Shown: positions 45,649 to 57,470, numbered from the stretch's first letter. The stretch is 64,000 nt of DNA from Rhizopus sp. PT2906 (GCA_025529335.1 JAMYHX010000018.1:124001-188000); one strand, 5' to 3'. Program-made: numbers and translations. The notes: generated from the letters alone by a model not told the origin.

Positions 45649-48600
45649 TTAAAATTCAATTTGTCCTACGGTATCACTTATACGGTCCCTTAATGCTTCA
45701 ATTGCTGCTAATTTATGTTCCAATATTTCATCCAAATCCTGCAAGTATTTAAGGAACTCGGATGTATTCTTTGTATGGTTGCTGTGGCTGCTGCTGCTGG
45801 AATTATTATCATCGTCCTGATGAGAGGATAGATGAAGGGACATGTGAGCGACCAGCTTGGTCTCTCGTTTCGTACAGTCCGTTATTTCTCTAATTTCTCC
45901 TCGGTGGAATTTAATAAATTCTTCAATGCGGTCATTGCTAAAAGAAGGTACTCCGTCACCAACAGGTGTGGCTGTCATTGTTGCTGCTGCTGCTGCTGTT
46001 GTTGTTGTTGTTGTTGTTGTTGTCATCGTCGTGGTGGTGGCTGTCATATTATTACTGTTGCTCGAGAGCAGTGATCGTTGAGGTGAGGAATAGGTTGAGG
46101 ATGTATCTGAGGCCGTATCTGTTGAGTTTCGAGAGTACATTGAGTATGACCTAGGCAAATTCAAGGATTGATGTTTGGCCTGCAAAGATAATGGTCGCTG
46201 TTGTGAGGGGTTGTCATACTGCGTATTGGACCGATAGATCATCGAATGAGGTTTACTTTGACTCGAACTTTTAATATATGCGTCCGAACTATCAGAGCGT
46301 GTCTGTGATTGTTGTGATAAGGATAGACTTGTGTATGAATCCGTAAGTGATCTTGGTGTGAACGTGTTGGCTGCACTCGACTGAAGAAGTGAATCCTGTT
46401 CGTGTGGGAAGTCAACATCAAACAGACTTTCTTCATTAAAAGTATCATCATCCAAGATATCGGATTCGTTGCTAAAGTATTCATCATCATTCAAGTCATC
46501 TTCAATATATTCTTCATCATCATCTTCATATACTTCTTCTTCTTGCACGCTGTTGTAATTTCTTTCTGCAGAGGTTCTCTTTTCTCTCTCTCCTTTTAAT
46601 TCTTTCACTCTATATTATTGAATCGGGAAGGTGAGCAAAAAAAAAAAAGTTATAGATATATAAATAATATTTACCTGTCAGCGTATCTCAGAGTGTTTAA
46701 TGTGTGTTCACTATTGGATCCTCCTGGAGATATGGTGGCGACCATACAAGTACGAGAATGTCCAACGAACGAGTCTTTCAACACTTGAGTGAGCTTACTC
46801 TGTCTAAAGGGTGTATGTCGTTTATCTTTATCCAAGGCACGAATACATTCTTTTAATGCTAATAAACTCTTGTTGATTTCTGCTCCCTCCATTCTGTAAT
46901 GAGTTAATAACGACAATAGTCATACTTTATCAATTATATATACCTTGTCTTTGTATCTGCTTCACCTCGATCAGCTCCTCTTTCGGAACCAGCTAGATCA
47001 ATAAAACTCAATTTTCCATGAATCTTTTTTCTATTTTCTTTGTGCTTTAACAAGATTTGAAGAACAGCGTGTGATCGTGAAGAGGTATCATTAGCGCCAG
47101 TGGTTCCTGCATATAGACAATGAATAAAAGCAACATAATCAAAGTATATAATATATTACCTGTGGTACGGACACTGTTGCCATAATCAAATACTTGAATC
47201 AATTTATCTACATTGTCAATGGGGTATTCTTTTAGACCAGAAATGATCACATTGTTCTTTCCATCCTCTCTGGCAAACAGCTTTTTGCGGTTATTGAGCA
47301 AATCGTAAAGTTGACCTTGGTATATTTCATATAATCCAATCCAAGCAGTAAGGTGTTGATTTTCTGGTCTGTTGAGCATCGAAAAGATATCACGTGCAGC
47401 CAAGATATATAGACCCCTTCGTGGATCCAACATGGTGTAAGTTTTACCAGATCCTGTTTGACCACTTTTATATAAAATTAGTAAATGCGTGTATAAACAA
47501 TAGGAATAATAAACTTACTAAGCAAAACAAGTGGCCTTTCCACCTTTAAAGATGTAATTCACCAAGGGAAGTGCTGTACGTTCATAGACGACTGCGTTGG
47601 ATACATTAGAATCAAAGACATCGTCAAATGTAAAGGTATGTTGTTCGGTATATTTGGTTAAATCGAGCCGTAGTCTATTTATAATATAATGTTTACTTTT
47701 TTTTTCTCTCTTTTTTTTTTTTTCTTACTTGGGTTCATTAATCTGCAGGCTTCTTGTGCCAAGCGTAGGCGCAACGTCCTTATCACCTTTTTCCAGTTCC
47801 TTTCTGTTGAGTGGTCTCTTTCGGACACAAACTCTGATCTTTTGATTCAAATCACTTTGTGGTAAATTAAAAGCCGTATTCTGCTGTTGTGCTGTAGAGG
47901 ATCGAAGGGATGCGGCTGCTTTAGCTGGTGAGAGAGGTACACCGTATGCGTCCAGTAATGGTGCGGATGACCTGTATTTTCTATTCTTTGTTTCCAACTC
48001 CTCCTCCGAATCCTGATCATCTGGCTGATCAAGTAATAGTGACTTGCGTAAATCCAATCGTCTATCCTTGAGTGGTGAACGAAGTTGTTGAAGATCAGGT
48101 CGAGGAGCATCTGACATGGTACGACTTCGAATGTGCCTTTCACCCACGTTGGCAGTCATAATAGATGGTGGAGGTGTTGGTTTATCAATAATACTCTGTC
48201 TTCTCGTACGACTGATACTATCTGGTTGTGGTAATCTGCTATTGCTGCTATTAGAATAAGTCTGCGGTTGTCGGAGTCCGCTAGTCATAGTAGAGGTAGA
48301 GGTTGTCATCATATTGTTGGTTTTATTTTCGTTATCTTTACGTATCGATTGAACTAGGCCAAATATTTTTCTTCTGTCGGCTGTATTTGTTATTCCAAGT
48401 CGTGAATAATCTTGTAAGGAAAGCTGGAGAAAATAAAAAGAAAGAAAGAAAGAAAGAAAAAAAAAATGAATATTTTCAGACTAAAAAATAACATTTTTTT
48501 TTTTCACATTAGTCTGTACCTGAGCTAAACTTTGAAGATGAGTTATTCCGTGTGTAGAAAAGCTATTTTTTTTTATTTTATGTGTAAACAAAGAAAAAGA

Positions 48601-48802
48601 GAATAAAAGAAAAAAGAAAAGAGGTGAGTAACTTGTGACCCTTTTTAAATAATAAGACTCACGTTGAATAAAACTATTTATTATGTTTGATTTTGATTGT
48701 GTACATATGCGTCAATGATGAGTTCGATAACTATACTTTTCTATTCTTTACCTGATCAAGGTCATGTTTACGTAAAGTATCAAGAAATACAGAAACACTC
48801 AT
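45649..48802 (-). CDS. kinesin-13 (KIF2/KIF24-like) microtubule depolymerase with N-terminal SAM domain
   Basis: Kinesin-13 motors remove tubulin from microtubule ends. Nine exons: 48802-48752, 48673-48663, 48562-48520, 48423-47729, 47674-47519, 47464-47160, 47106-46944, 46893-46675 and 46609-45649, giving 867 residues. Residues 1-~65 form a SAM domain: VSVFLDTLRKHDLDQ, then FYST (an 11-nt micro-exon), FSTHGITHLQSLAQ, LSLQDYSRLGI, DRRKIFGLVQSI. A disordered basic linker follows to ~210. Motor ~210-545: KIRVCVRKRPLNRKE, AYGQTGSGKTYTM, NDTSSRSHAVLQ, DLAGSERG, SKLTQVLKDSF. The central GKNNVIISGLKEYPIDNV is typical of kinesin-13. The tail has acidic and Ser/Thr-rich stretches, a poly-Thr/Ala tract from triplet repeats, and a conserved helix ending RDRISDTVGQIEF. 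The SAM domain plus kinesin-13 motor resembles human KIF24. Confidence 0.92.
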
Positions 48803-50543
48803 CAAGTAAATATAAAAAAAAAGATGTAAACAGTGCTCACGGCGTCAAACCTTGAATTAAAAAACTTTGTTGCGCAATTATAAATTTCAAACTGCGCGCG
48901 ATTATTATTCCCTGAGTGAATCATCAAGTTGATCTAAAACGACTCAAAGTCTATTCACTATTGTCTTTTAAACAAAAGATTGTGTTTAAACAAGAATGAA
49001 TCTCAGTGGATGAACATCAATACTTAAGATTCAACAGCAAGATGTTGAGTAGATTTTTCAATAAAGGTGTTTACAACCAATCGATGAACACTAGATCTCT
49101 CTTGTCAGACAATACTCTCAGTTCATATTCTTTCTACTCCTTAATGTTGTTCTTTTAATTTAGTTACCTGAGTTAAAACAGTCGTTGCAGAATTTTAATT
49201 TTATTTTGAGCAGAGATGACGACAACAGCAAGGTTGCTGAACATTTATAATATTGATACAAGAAAGAGAGTCATGGTAGCTTTTAATGATCACGAAATAC
49301 AAGGATAACAGTCAAGAAAATGTACATCTTATCAACAATGGTTTGTGCTTGATGATTTCCAAGTGTTGGACTTTACTCAATTTAATGACTCGCTGTTTAA
49401 CCTCTCTTTTAAGATGATATAATTAATGTTATCGCTGGGTGCTATTCCCAAATTATCAAAAAAAAAACATATAAAAAACTTGGAGAATCAGGAAGGACTA
49501 CCAATAGTTGGCTATGAGTGGGTAAGTATTAGCAATGAAGCAGAGACGAAAATCAAGATTACAAATCAAAAAGCAATTATAGGTCAAAAGAATCCTAATA
49601 TAACAATTTATTGACAACAAGAAAAGGAAATGCTGTTAGGAAAGGATCTCCAGTTAACAAGGCTGGATATCTCTTGTAGACTGATTTTTCATCCAAGATC
49701 ATAGACATTTTGCCCAAAACTGGCTGTTTAGGGTCATTTGACCAACAGACATCAGCTCCGCCATGTTTGCTAATATCTCAATTCTCTTTAAAAACTTTTT
49801 CATAGTTTTCATCCGTGCATTCTTGTAAGAAGAATATACAAACAGCTTGTTTATGAGAGATGATTATTTGCTGTTGCATGAAAGAAAAATGCATAAAAGC
49901 CTCGCTGGTTCAACTAATACATATTCAACTACAGTGTAACATCAGTTCCTGACCATAAATCACTCCTTTTTTTTTTTTAATAAAGATGAGATGGTTTGAG
50001 CTAAGATTTATAAAGTTAAGGATATGATTTTTATTTAAACTTGTATTCTTATTGAAGTAAGGTTCAGATTGTCTGATCCAGCCTAGACAGTTCTCAATTG
50101 TTATGGTTTGACATGTCTCTTGTCAAATGAACTTGTTTTCAATTGTGTTTGAGAAAGAAAAGCCTGATGACATGAAAGCGAATAGTTAAAGATAAAAGTT
50201 AAGCGCGCAATTAAACCAAAAACAGATATTCGTACTTGTTCGTCTTTTGAGAGATCAAAATCGTTCAGCAGAGCACTTTTGACGTCGATACAAAATAATA
50301 TAAATAAATTACTAGTGTTCGTTCTTTTCATCCCTCTAAAACAGTATTTAAGCCAAAGAATGATACAAGTACTGATACATATTTTATTAAGTAGCTAGCA
50401 GTGTCTTGGACAGTCAGGCTGATGTTACGATGGCTCAAATAGTAAAATGCAAAAAAGCAGTCTGTATTATTCTTTGGTACACTTCAAGAAAGAGAAGTAT
50501 ATATATATATACATAGAAGTCGTGAACTGAATAGTATACTCTA
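48803..50543. other. 1.7-kb region without recognised genes
   Basis: Holds the kinesin-13 promoter. Short frames near 49426-49614 and 50101-50331 have no motif or splice support. AT repeat near 50502-50511. Nothing else was recognised. Confidence 0.45.
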
Positions 50544-51123
50544 TCATCCATCTATCAATTCAATTCCACAATAAATACATCGATCAAGATCCTTTCGAGC
50601 GTAGGCACCACAATTTGAGCACCACATTTTCTCCAGTTGCTCTGGCCTAGGCGTCCATCCTGTTCTGAATATCCAATGCTGTTGTTGGTTACTATCGTTG
50701 TTCGATTCTGCTAAATTATCCAAACATGGAGCTTCAATATTCCATCCTTTTCTCACCTCTCTCTCTTTTTTTTTCCCTTACCTTCATGCTGCATCCATGG
50801 CAAGGGAACGAATTCCATTTGAATAGGCTGTTTGCTTTTAGGTGTTAATTGCTCATTTTTACAAGGCACACAGGGACTGGTACGCTGTATATCTGTTTTC
50901 TGTTTATTAAAGCAGCAAGAAAAGGGCAGGAGGCACAGTTGAACTAGAGTATAAAGAATCGATGTATTGCTATTACTGCAGTCTAGTTTGAGTCCTTCTG
51001 CTGTTCCTGTCTCTGTCTGATGGTTGCAGTGACTGCATCTTGAGGAGTGTCTATCAAGTGTATCTACAAGAGTAATTAGTGTTTTTATAATAAAGAAAGC
51101 ATATATTACCAAGTACCTCCCAT
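50544..51123 (-). CDS. two-zinc-ribbon protein with unresolved frame junction
   Basis: A model with a 7-nt first exon (51123-51117) and exon 2 (51063-50782) encodes MGDTLDRHSSRCSHCNHQTE, a Cys-containing middle, and QMEFVPLPWMQHE. The downstream stretch from 50756 to 50544 encodes RKGWNIEAPCLDNLAES, then RTGWTPRPEQLEKMWC, a second zinc ribbon (CSNCGAYARKDLDRCIYCG) and a stop. The two parts are 25 nt apart, separated by an A9 run and a (GA) tract after a GTAAGG donor-like sequence. An intron that short is implausible, and one extra base would restore a continuous frame. So either a sequencing slip in the homopolymer, a frameshift mutation, or a different splice arrangement is present. Function unknown. 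Confidence 0.5.
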
Positions 51124-51946
51124 AATAATGATCTACAGGTTGTTAACCCAAAATACGAGACAAGTTGAAGATAAAAAAATTAGACAGTTAAAAGGCATTA
51201 ACAAGGTGGTTGACGTCTCGTTTTAGGTTAAATAGCTGTATCATCATTATCTCATATCAGAACAATGTCCGCCTTCTTATTGATCATAAAGAACACAATT
51301 AATAATGAACCATACTTACACAAACTAGTGTATGTCTTTCATATATATATATATATATATTTATACAAGCTCAGAAGTCAATGTCTTTTGTTACTGTATG
51401 GCTCTCTTTAAGGTAATTATTCACTAAGCTTAGGTCACGACTATCTATGAGTGTGTTAAAAGAGAACCGAGACGTAAACCTTTATCTTTTCCGTAATATG
51501 ACTTTTAGTAGCATCTTAAACGTTGTCATGTGGGTTGAAAAAAGATTAATTACGGTCAACACGAATTCCCACCTCCAAGGCTCTGCTGGGACAATGGATG
51601 TGTGGCTTTTTGGGTCAAGAGGTACCGCTTAATGTCTTTCAATTCCAATAAGAATTGACCTTTTGGTTTATCCAAACACTCAAACCAAGATTTTGAATCA
51701 TTTATAAATCAAAATAAACGTGTTATTGTTGCCTTAGACAGCAGCATGACCTCAAGATGGCTGGCTTGATGATGTGAGATGCTATTGAAGAAAAGACAAT
51801 GAGTCGATATGATTGGCTAATATTAGTGTAACATGAACAGGAGAGGAAAGAGGTTTGACGTTTTTTTTTGAAAAAAAAAGTTTTAGAAAAAAAAATATTC
51901 TTTCAGCTATTTCTTCTCTTCTCCGTCCTTTTTTGTGTTGTAGCCC
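51124..51946. other. upstream region of NOP56
   Basis: Contains an (AT)n tract at 51341-51360. A pyrimidine-rich stretch ending TGTTGTAG at 51935-51942 directly before the NOP56 start could be the acceptor of a 5'-UTR intron. No coding sequence seen. Confidence 0.45.
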
Positions 51947-53481
51947 ATGGTCAATTACGTTTTATTTGAAACAGCCTCAGGTTACGCTTTATTTGAACGT
52001 CTTCAATCAGAAGAAATTGGTTCCAAGTTGGAATCAGTTCAAAAGTCCATTTTAGATCTTCCCAAGTTTAGTAAAATGGTCAAGCTCAAGTCTTTTGCTC
52101 CTTTCAAGAACGCTGCTGATGCTTTGGAAAATGCCAACGATGTTTCTGAAGGTAAATGAAAACAAAAGACTGTTCATGTAGACTAAACATATTCTGTGTA
52201 GGTATCGTCAACCCTTCCTTGAAAGCTTTCTTGGAAATCAACCTCCCCAAGGCCGGCAAGAAGAACAAGGTTGTTTTAGGTGTTGCTGAAAAGAACTTGG
52301 CTGGTGCCATTAAGGCCGAAGTTAACGTTGAATGTGCCTCTGATGAGCTTGTTCAAGAACTGGTTCGTGGTATCCGTTTCTGGTCAGAAAAGTTATTGAG
52401 TCAGTTAAAGACTGGTGATCTGGAAAAGGCTCAACTCGGTCTTGGTCACAGTTATTCTCGTGCCAAGGTCAAGTTCAATGTAAATCGTGCTGATAACATG
52501 ATTATTCAAGCCATTGCTTTATTGGATCAATTGGACAAAGATATCAACACATTCGCTATGCGTGTCAAGGAATGGTATTCATGGCATTTTCCTGAAATGA
52601 TCAAGATTGTCAATGACAATTATAAATATGCCAAGCTTGTCAAGCTTGTCAAGAACAAAGGTGAACTTACTGAAGAAAAATTGGAATCTATTGCCGAACT
52701 TCTCGAAGGAGATGAATCCACCGCCAAGCAAATCTTCGACGCTGCTCGTTCATCCATGGGTACAGACATTTCACCCGTTGACATGATCAACATTCAAAAC
52801 TTTGCCGACCGTGTTGTCAGTCTTGCTGAATACCGTAAGAACCTTCACAACTACTTGATTACCAAGATGAATTATGTTGCTCCCAATCTTGCTGCTTTGA
52901 TTGGTGAAATGGTCGGTGCTCGATTAATCTCTCAAGCTGGTTCTTTGACCAATTTGTCTAAATATCCTGCCTCTACTCTTCAAATTTTGGGTGCTGAAAA
53001 GGCTCTCTTTAGAGCATTAAAGACAAAGGGTAACACCCCCAAGTATGGTTTGATCTATCACTCTTCCTTCATTGGTCGTGCTGGTCAAAAGAACAAGGGT
53101 CGTATCTCTCGTTACCTTGCCAACAAATGTACCATTGCTGCTCGTATCGATTGCTTTACTGAAACACCCACTGATAAGTTTGGTAAGGCCTTGAAGAAGC
53201 AAGTAGAAGATCGTCTTGCATTCTATGATAGCGGTGCTCTTCCCGAGAAGAATGTCTCTGTCATGAAAAAGGTTATGTCTGAATTAGACATGGATGAAGA
53301 AATTGAAGAAACTGAAAAGCCTGCTGGTGTCAAGAGAACTCGTTCAGAAATTGAAGATGAAGATCAACCTGCCAAAAAGTCCAAGAAGGAGAAGAAGGAA
53401 AAGAAGGACAAGAAGGACAAGAAGGATAAGAAAGAAAAGAAGGAGAAAAAGGAAAAGAAAGAAAAGAAGAGCACGATTTAA
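51947..53481 (+). CDS. NOP56: nucleolar box C/D snoRNP core protein Nop56
   Basis: Core scaffold of box C/D snoRNPs, which guide 2'-O-methylation of rRNA, and part of the early pre-ribosome. Two exons (51947-52151, 52202-53481) give 494 residues. N-terminal domain: VLFETASGYALFE, SFAPFKNAADALENANDVSE. Central coiled coil and Nop domain: LGLGHSYSRAKVKF, IIQAIALLDQLDKDINTFAM, VAPNLAALIGEMVGARLI, AGSLTNLSKYPASTLQILGA, GNTPKYGLIYHSSFI. The C-terminal tail is a long KKE/KKD repeat (KKEKKEKKDKKDKKDKK). The wording YGLIYHSSFIGRA and the N-terminal segment match Nop56 better than Nop58. The stop is TAA after KKSTI. Confidence 0.96.
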
Positions 53482-53725
53482 ATAGATTTTAAGCATTTTT
53501 TTTCTTCAATTTGCATGTGTATAAACTTTTTTTTTGTTTAATAATAAATACTTTATCACTCTATCACTAAAATATAAGAAGAGATCGTAATGACAACATA
53601 CGTCAAGGCTATGATTTTGACCAGCACTTTCAAAGAATCAGTCAAACACATGCTGCATACATGCCCACCCACTATGTCCTTTTATTTCCTCATAGAATTT
53701 ACGGATAGCATTGGGCATGCGCCTT

Positions 53726-53764
53726 TCCTCCTCCTCCTCCTCCTCCTCCTCCTCCTCCTCCTCT
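53726..53764 (+). repeat. (CTC)n/(TCC)n microsatellite
   Basis: About 13 CTC units immediately before the Helitron remnant. Confidence 0.85.
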
Positions 53765-53827
53765 TCCTTCTCCACTGCTACCATCACCGCAACTGCTACA
53801 AATGAAGAAGTAATTTCAACAAGGCAA

Positions 53828-54224
53828 AGTGGTCATCTATCTCAGCGCGCTTACTATAGATTTAGATTGCACCTGAGAGGAGAGCATGAGTTTCCTGCTA
53901 TCTTTTACGCAAAGAAACTCTATCAGCAATAGTATTCGCGTGATTGTCGCGCGAATTGGCAACTATATGCTTAAGGCTCGCCTAGCCAATAAGCCAGATG
54001 GCCCATTAGAACTTATACCTCGGTTTACGCTGTCAACACAAGAGGGTGAATTGCTATTTATCCTGACAAGAAAGCAATTTCCTGTCAGACTATACTTTGC
54101 TATGACAATTAACAAAGCACAAGGACAATCATTGAAATATGTGGGCATCGACCTAAGACAACCACCATTTATGCATGGACAGCTATATGTCGCTCTTTTA
54201 GGAGTCACTTCTCTTTCTGGCTAG
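53828..54224 (+). pseudogene. Helitron remnant: N-terminal helitron-like stub joined to PIF1-type helicase C-terminus
   Basis: The first part reads AYYRFRLHLRGEHEFPAIFY and then AKKLYQQ, as in the helitron-like N-terminal domain (YRLHPR...LYQQ). Overlapping it in another frame, and then alone, is the C-terminal end of a PIF1-type helicase: ELIPRFTLSTQEGELLFILT, RKQFPVRLYFAMTINKAQGQ, SLKYVGIDLR, HGQLYVALLGVTSLSG (normally ALSRVTS). Everything between these two ends of a Helitron Rep-helicase protein is missing, so an internal deletion has joined them. A stop follows at 54222-54224. Confidence 0.75.
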
Positions 54225-54740
54225 CTCCATCCTCTTGGAATATGAAGTCTCTGTCCTCTTGCTGGTAGAGTTGCGCAAACCAGGTATGGAAGTTTTGAGC
54301 TTAAATATTGATATGTTTGTCTTGATCAACTGTGCCGTCAACCAAGACCAAAAAGGACCAAAACCATTGGCATGAAAGCAGCTCCATATCATCACTCCGC
54401 CGCCTCCATACTTCTTTGTTGGTACAATATGCTTAGCTTCATATCGTTCACCAACTTTTCTGATGACTCTGGTACCATCATGGTTACCGATAACGGTGAA
54501 CCAAGATCCATCGCTCCAAATGACGCTGGACCACTGTTTAACCATCCAATTGGCATATTTATGGGCCCAGAGAGGTCTTTTATTTATGTGCTCTTTTGTC
54601 CATCGCTGGTTTATGAGTAGCAATATAAGAACCATACTCCATCCTCTTCAAACGGCTGATAACAGCCTACTATCAACCTTTACGTCTACTTTACGCAACT
54701 CTAATCTCAGGCCGTCGTATGCTACGAGTGGATGATCCAT
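54225..54740 (-). pseudogene. Tc1/mariner transposase relic
   Basis: On the minus strand the N-terminal HTH and the catalytic core can be read across frameshifts: LRKVDVKVDSRLLSAV, KRMEYGSYIATHKPAMDKRA, WAHKYANWMVKQWSSVIWSD with GSWF following (catalytic Asp kept; the usual ESWF is GSWF), RVIRKVGERYEAKHIVPTKK, YGGGGVMIWSCFHANGFGP, and, in another frame, FIFQEDGAS at the truncated end, next to the Helitron remnant. The third catalytic residue region is absent. Inactive. Confidence 0.8.
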
Positions 54741-55260
54741 AGTCTTCGTAAGTAGTCTCTCTTGGATCTTTCGTTGATTTTTGCGGATTCTATCTTTTTT
54801 ATTGATTAGTAGAGGCGATACAGCCTTGTTATTTTATCAATTGTGCTTTGTACTGTTAATTTAACTATCTCGTCTATGTCTGCGATTCCTTCATAGAAAT
54901 GCCCTGCTTTTCTAAGGTAACAAATACCCTCAATACTTTCTCTCTTAGCATGACTGATAAGGACCACGTTCTTTTGTTGATACTGCAAATGTGTTCCTTT
55001 CATCCTATTCACCAGAACTAAACCCAGTTGTATAGCTGTGGGTAATTATCAAAAGCAATTGAAAAGGACCTGTTTGTAAAAAGGAGAAGCTATATCGATA
55101 AGAGTAAATATGCAATAAGTATCAATCATTTAGAAGAGTCCATATGGTCTCTTGATTTAATCCACATTTGTCCCTGACCACAAAAAGTTCCAAAATAAAA
55201 TGAAATTATGAACCTATTACTTTCTTTCTCTTTTTAAGCAACTTTGATAACAATATTAAC
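54741..55260. other. spacer after the mariner relic
   Basis: AT-rich; a short minus-strand frame at 54806-55012 (MNRMKGTHLQYQQKNVVLIS) is not assignable. Probably further mobile debris. Confidence 0.4.
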
Positions 55261-55621
55261 ATGTTTAAAAACATTATTCAAAAGAAGAAAGAGCAAGCTA
55301 TTAATAAACGAAAATTGATAGAAAACATAGATGACGCGTTTAAAGGTGAACCTCATATAATGCATATGATACTTGCAAAATACTCACTGATATATTGATA
55401 TCTAATCTATAGACGTGGTTTGTAAAGACTGTCAGGAGACAGGACACGCCAACAAAAGTTACTATAAATGCAAATATTATAAAAAAGCTTCTGCAGACGA
55501 TGGTAATTCACTATTATATATCATAAATCAACGATTGCAAGAATATGTTGTCCATTTCTCTTTCGATTTGGGATGGAAGAGGTCGACCATCCAAGTTTCG
55601 ACGAAATTAAATGTTGTATAA
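55261..55621 (+). CDS. small zinc-knuckle-like protein, possibly transposon-derived
   Basis: Two exons (55261-55345, 55413-55621) would encode 97 residues. After a basic N-terminus (MFKNIIQKKKEQAINKRK) the second exon gives CKDCQETGHANKSYYKCKYY, a CxxCxxxGHxxxxxxxC zinc-knuckle-type motif of the sort found in transposon-associated proteins of Mucorales. The rest is not recognised. The splice borders (GTGAAC...CTATAG) are acceptable. Given the debris on its left it may be a relic rather than a host gene. Confidence 0.4.
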
Positions 55622-55883
55622 AATCGCCGTAATGAACACGGTTTCCTTTTTGGGATAAAGATTATTACAGGTAAAGAAGATGTCTGATAATTTTACTTGA
55701 TCCAAAAACTTTGATTTTTACTAAATTTTTGTATAGTAGAAATACTGGTACTAGTGGACACGTGATTTAATAAACATTGATGTTTTTTTGCTTGTACACA
55801 GTAACCACGGATTGCATCATTGTGTGTTTTTTTTAATCTGAATAAATAAGGAGGGGGGGGTATAATCCAAATGTAAAACCTAT

Positions 55884-56345
55884 CTAGCCAGTTTTACCGA
55901 TGCGCCTGACTGTACCTGATGGTAAATTGGTAAATAGCTCGTAAATCTCGGCTTGTTCGTCGCAATATTGTAAAAGTTTGCTCCTTTCCTCTTCTTGTTG
56001 CAGAATATCCAAAAGCTGCTTTATGTCTCCCTTAACATATTCATCAGCCCAAGCAATGTGCTCTCCTGTTAACTTGAAGTCATACAAATACTTGGAAAGC
56101 TGTATAAACTGTGGACGTTCCAGTAAATCATATGCCTTGAAGAGAACTGTCTGTGATGCATATACATTCTTTGAGAGTTGAACAATAATAGTTGGAATTA
56201 CATGGCTATGTTCTTTTTGATACTCTTCTGGCTCAGAATTAGCCTTTTCCAACAAGTCTTCAAACCTCGTCTTATCCTGTGTTGTATTCTCTTTTGTTGA
56301 ACAGCTTGAGCCTGTGAAGCAGCCTGAGCAAGATTGACAGCTCAT
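55884..56345 (-). CDS. 153-residue protein with Cys-rich N-terminus, unknown
   Basis: Single exon starting MSCQSCSGCFTGSSCS; an upstream ATG at 56360 would add five hydrophobic residues. The Cys-rich head may bind metal or carry lipid. The rest is helical and charged: KTRFEDLLEKANSEPEEYQK, VIPTIIVQLSKNVYASQTVL, YLYDFKLTGEHIAWADEYVK, LLDILQQEEERSKLLQYCDE, ending RRIGKTG. Amino-acid composition and length support a real gene. No family recognised. Confidence 0.65.
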   Translation of the reverse strand: MSCQSCSGCFTGSSCSTKENTTQDKTRFEDLLEKANSEPEEYQKEHSHVIPTIIVQLSKNVYASQTVLFKAYDLLERPQFIQLSKYLYDFKLTGEHIAWADEYVKGDIKQLLDILQQEEERSKLLQYCDEQAEIYELFTNLPSGTVRRIGKTG

Positions 56346-57470
56346 GAAAAAGAAATACAAAAGAGTGGCTTGTTTAGAGAAAAAAAATTAAAAAAGGATA
56401 ATTTGTGTCAAGTCATTTGTTGCATATAAAACTACAGTTGCTATTTATTGCTTCAAATGACTCCCGTATGAAGTATCTTTAACTCTTTGAGCTGTCAAGT
56501 ATCATGATATACGTTACACACAACTACATAATGAATTTCTGCATAAACCTCCCCTGAGTAGATATTTATATGCAGGCGCACTGTAGTAAAATACACAACA
56601 CTCACGGTAATCGCCCAATTATGTAGATCTGTAATGCGTTGCTAGGCAACATTGAGATTATCACTCATACATCAAATTATATATATATATATATATATAT
56701 GTCTACATGGACCCATTTACTGTTTTTATAAGTATATCATAAGATTTTTTTGATGACCATTCAAATACAATGAATAAAGGTAAAGAGTAAATAGAATGTT
56801 TGCAAAGGACATAAAGCATAGGTTCGCAAGGGATTTTTTAGTGTCATGTTTCAGATGCAAGCATTCGCTGTGATTCGCTGTTGATCATTATTCATAATTA
56901 CAGCTTCATCGTGAAAGAAGATCATCATCATACCGTATACATTAAAGACAATTCCCATAGCTGGATGTCATCTTTGCTTCAATGATAAGAGAATAGGGAA
57001 ATAGCATTTGAATGTCCGTTTCTTAGTGCGATGACATTTAAGAGATTTTTACCTTGATGTTCAGCATCAAATCAACCCGACTTCTCTCCCTTTGTTTGCA
57101 ACTAATGCATGCAAAGAAGGATACATTTATATTTTACTGCAATATCAAGCCTTGATAAGTAGTACAATAGTTCTACATTTATTATCTTTCAAAAAAAAAT
57201 AGTCGATCTTTCGTCATTAACAAATCAAAACAGTACTATTTTATATTCAATTATTTCATCATTATATAAGCGAGAGTCAATCAAAGCTATTCAGCCTTTG
57301 CATAAAAGTCCTGTTCCTTTTTGTATCAATAAACTTTTTTTTTCTAGCTTATACAATTACCATTTCTTTTTTCAAAAGCTTTATTGTATTTGTTTTTCTC
57401 CTTTGTAAATAAAAAGGTACACGATCAATCTTTTTGTATATCTTTTTATACCCTTTTCTTTTTGAAAAAT
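56346..57470. other. 1.1-kb intergenic region
   Basis: Divergent promoters of the Cys-rich protein and the Rck2-like kinase. An (AT)n tract lies at 56678-56700. Poly-A near 57191-57199. No coding sequence recognised. Confidence 0.5.

Noticed and set aside
45832..46154. Poly-Cys/Val/Leu frames on the plus strand
   Set aside because: Antisense of a triplet-repeat tract in the kinesin-13 exon.
48303..48312. ATG at 48312 as kinesin-13 start
   Set aside because: The frame continues upstream into a SAM-like sequence joined by phase-consistent introns, so the start at 48802 is preferred.
53590..53805. 71-codon frame after NOP56
   Set aside because: Most of it translates the CTC microsatellite.
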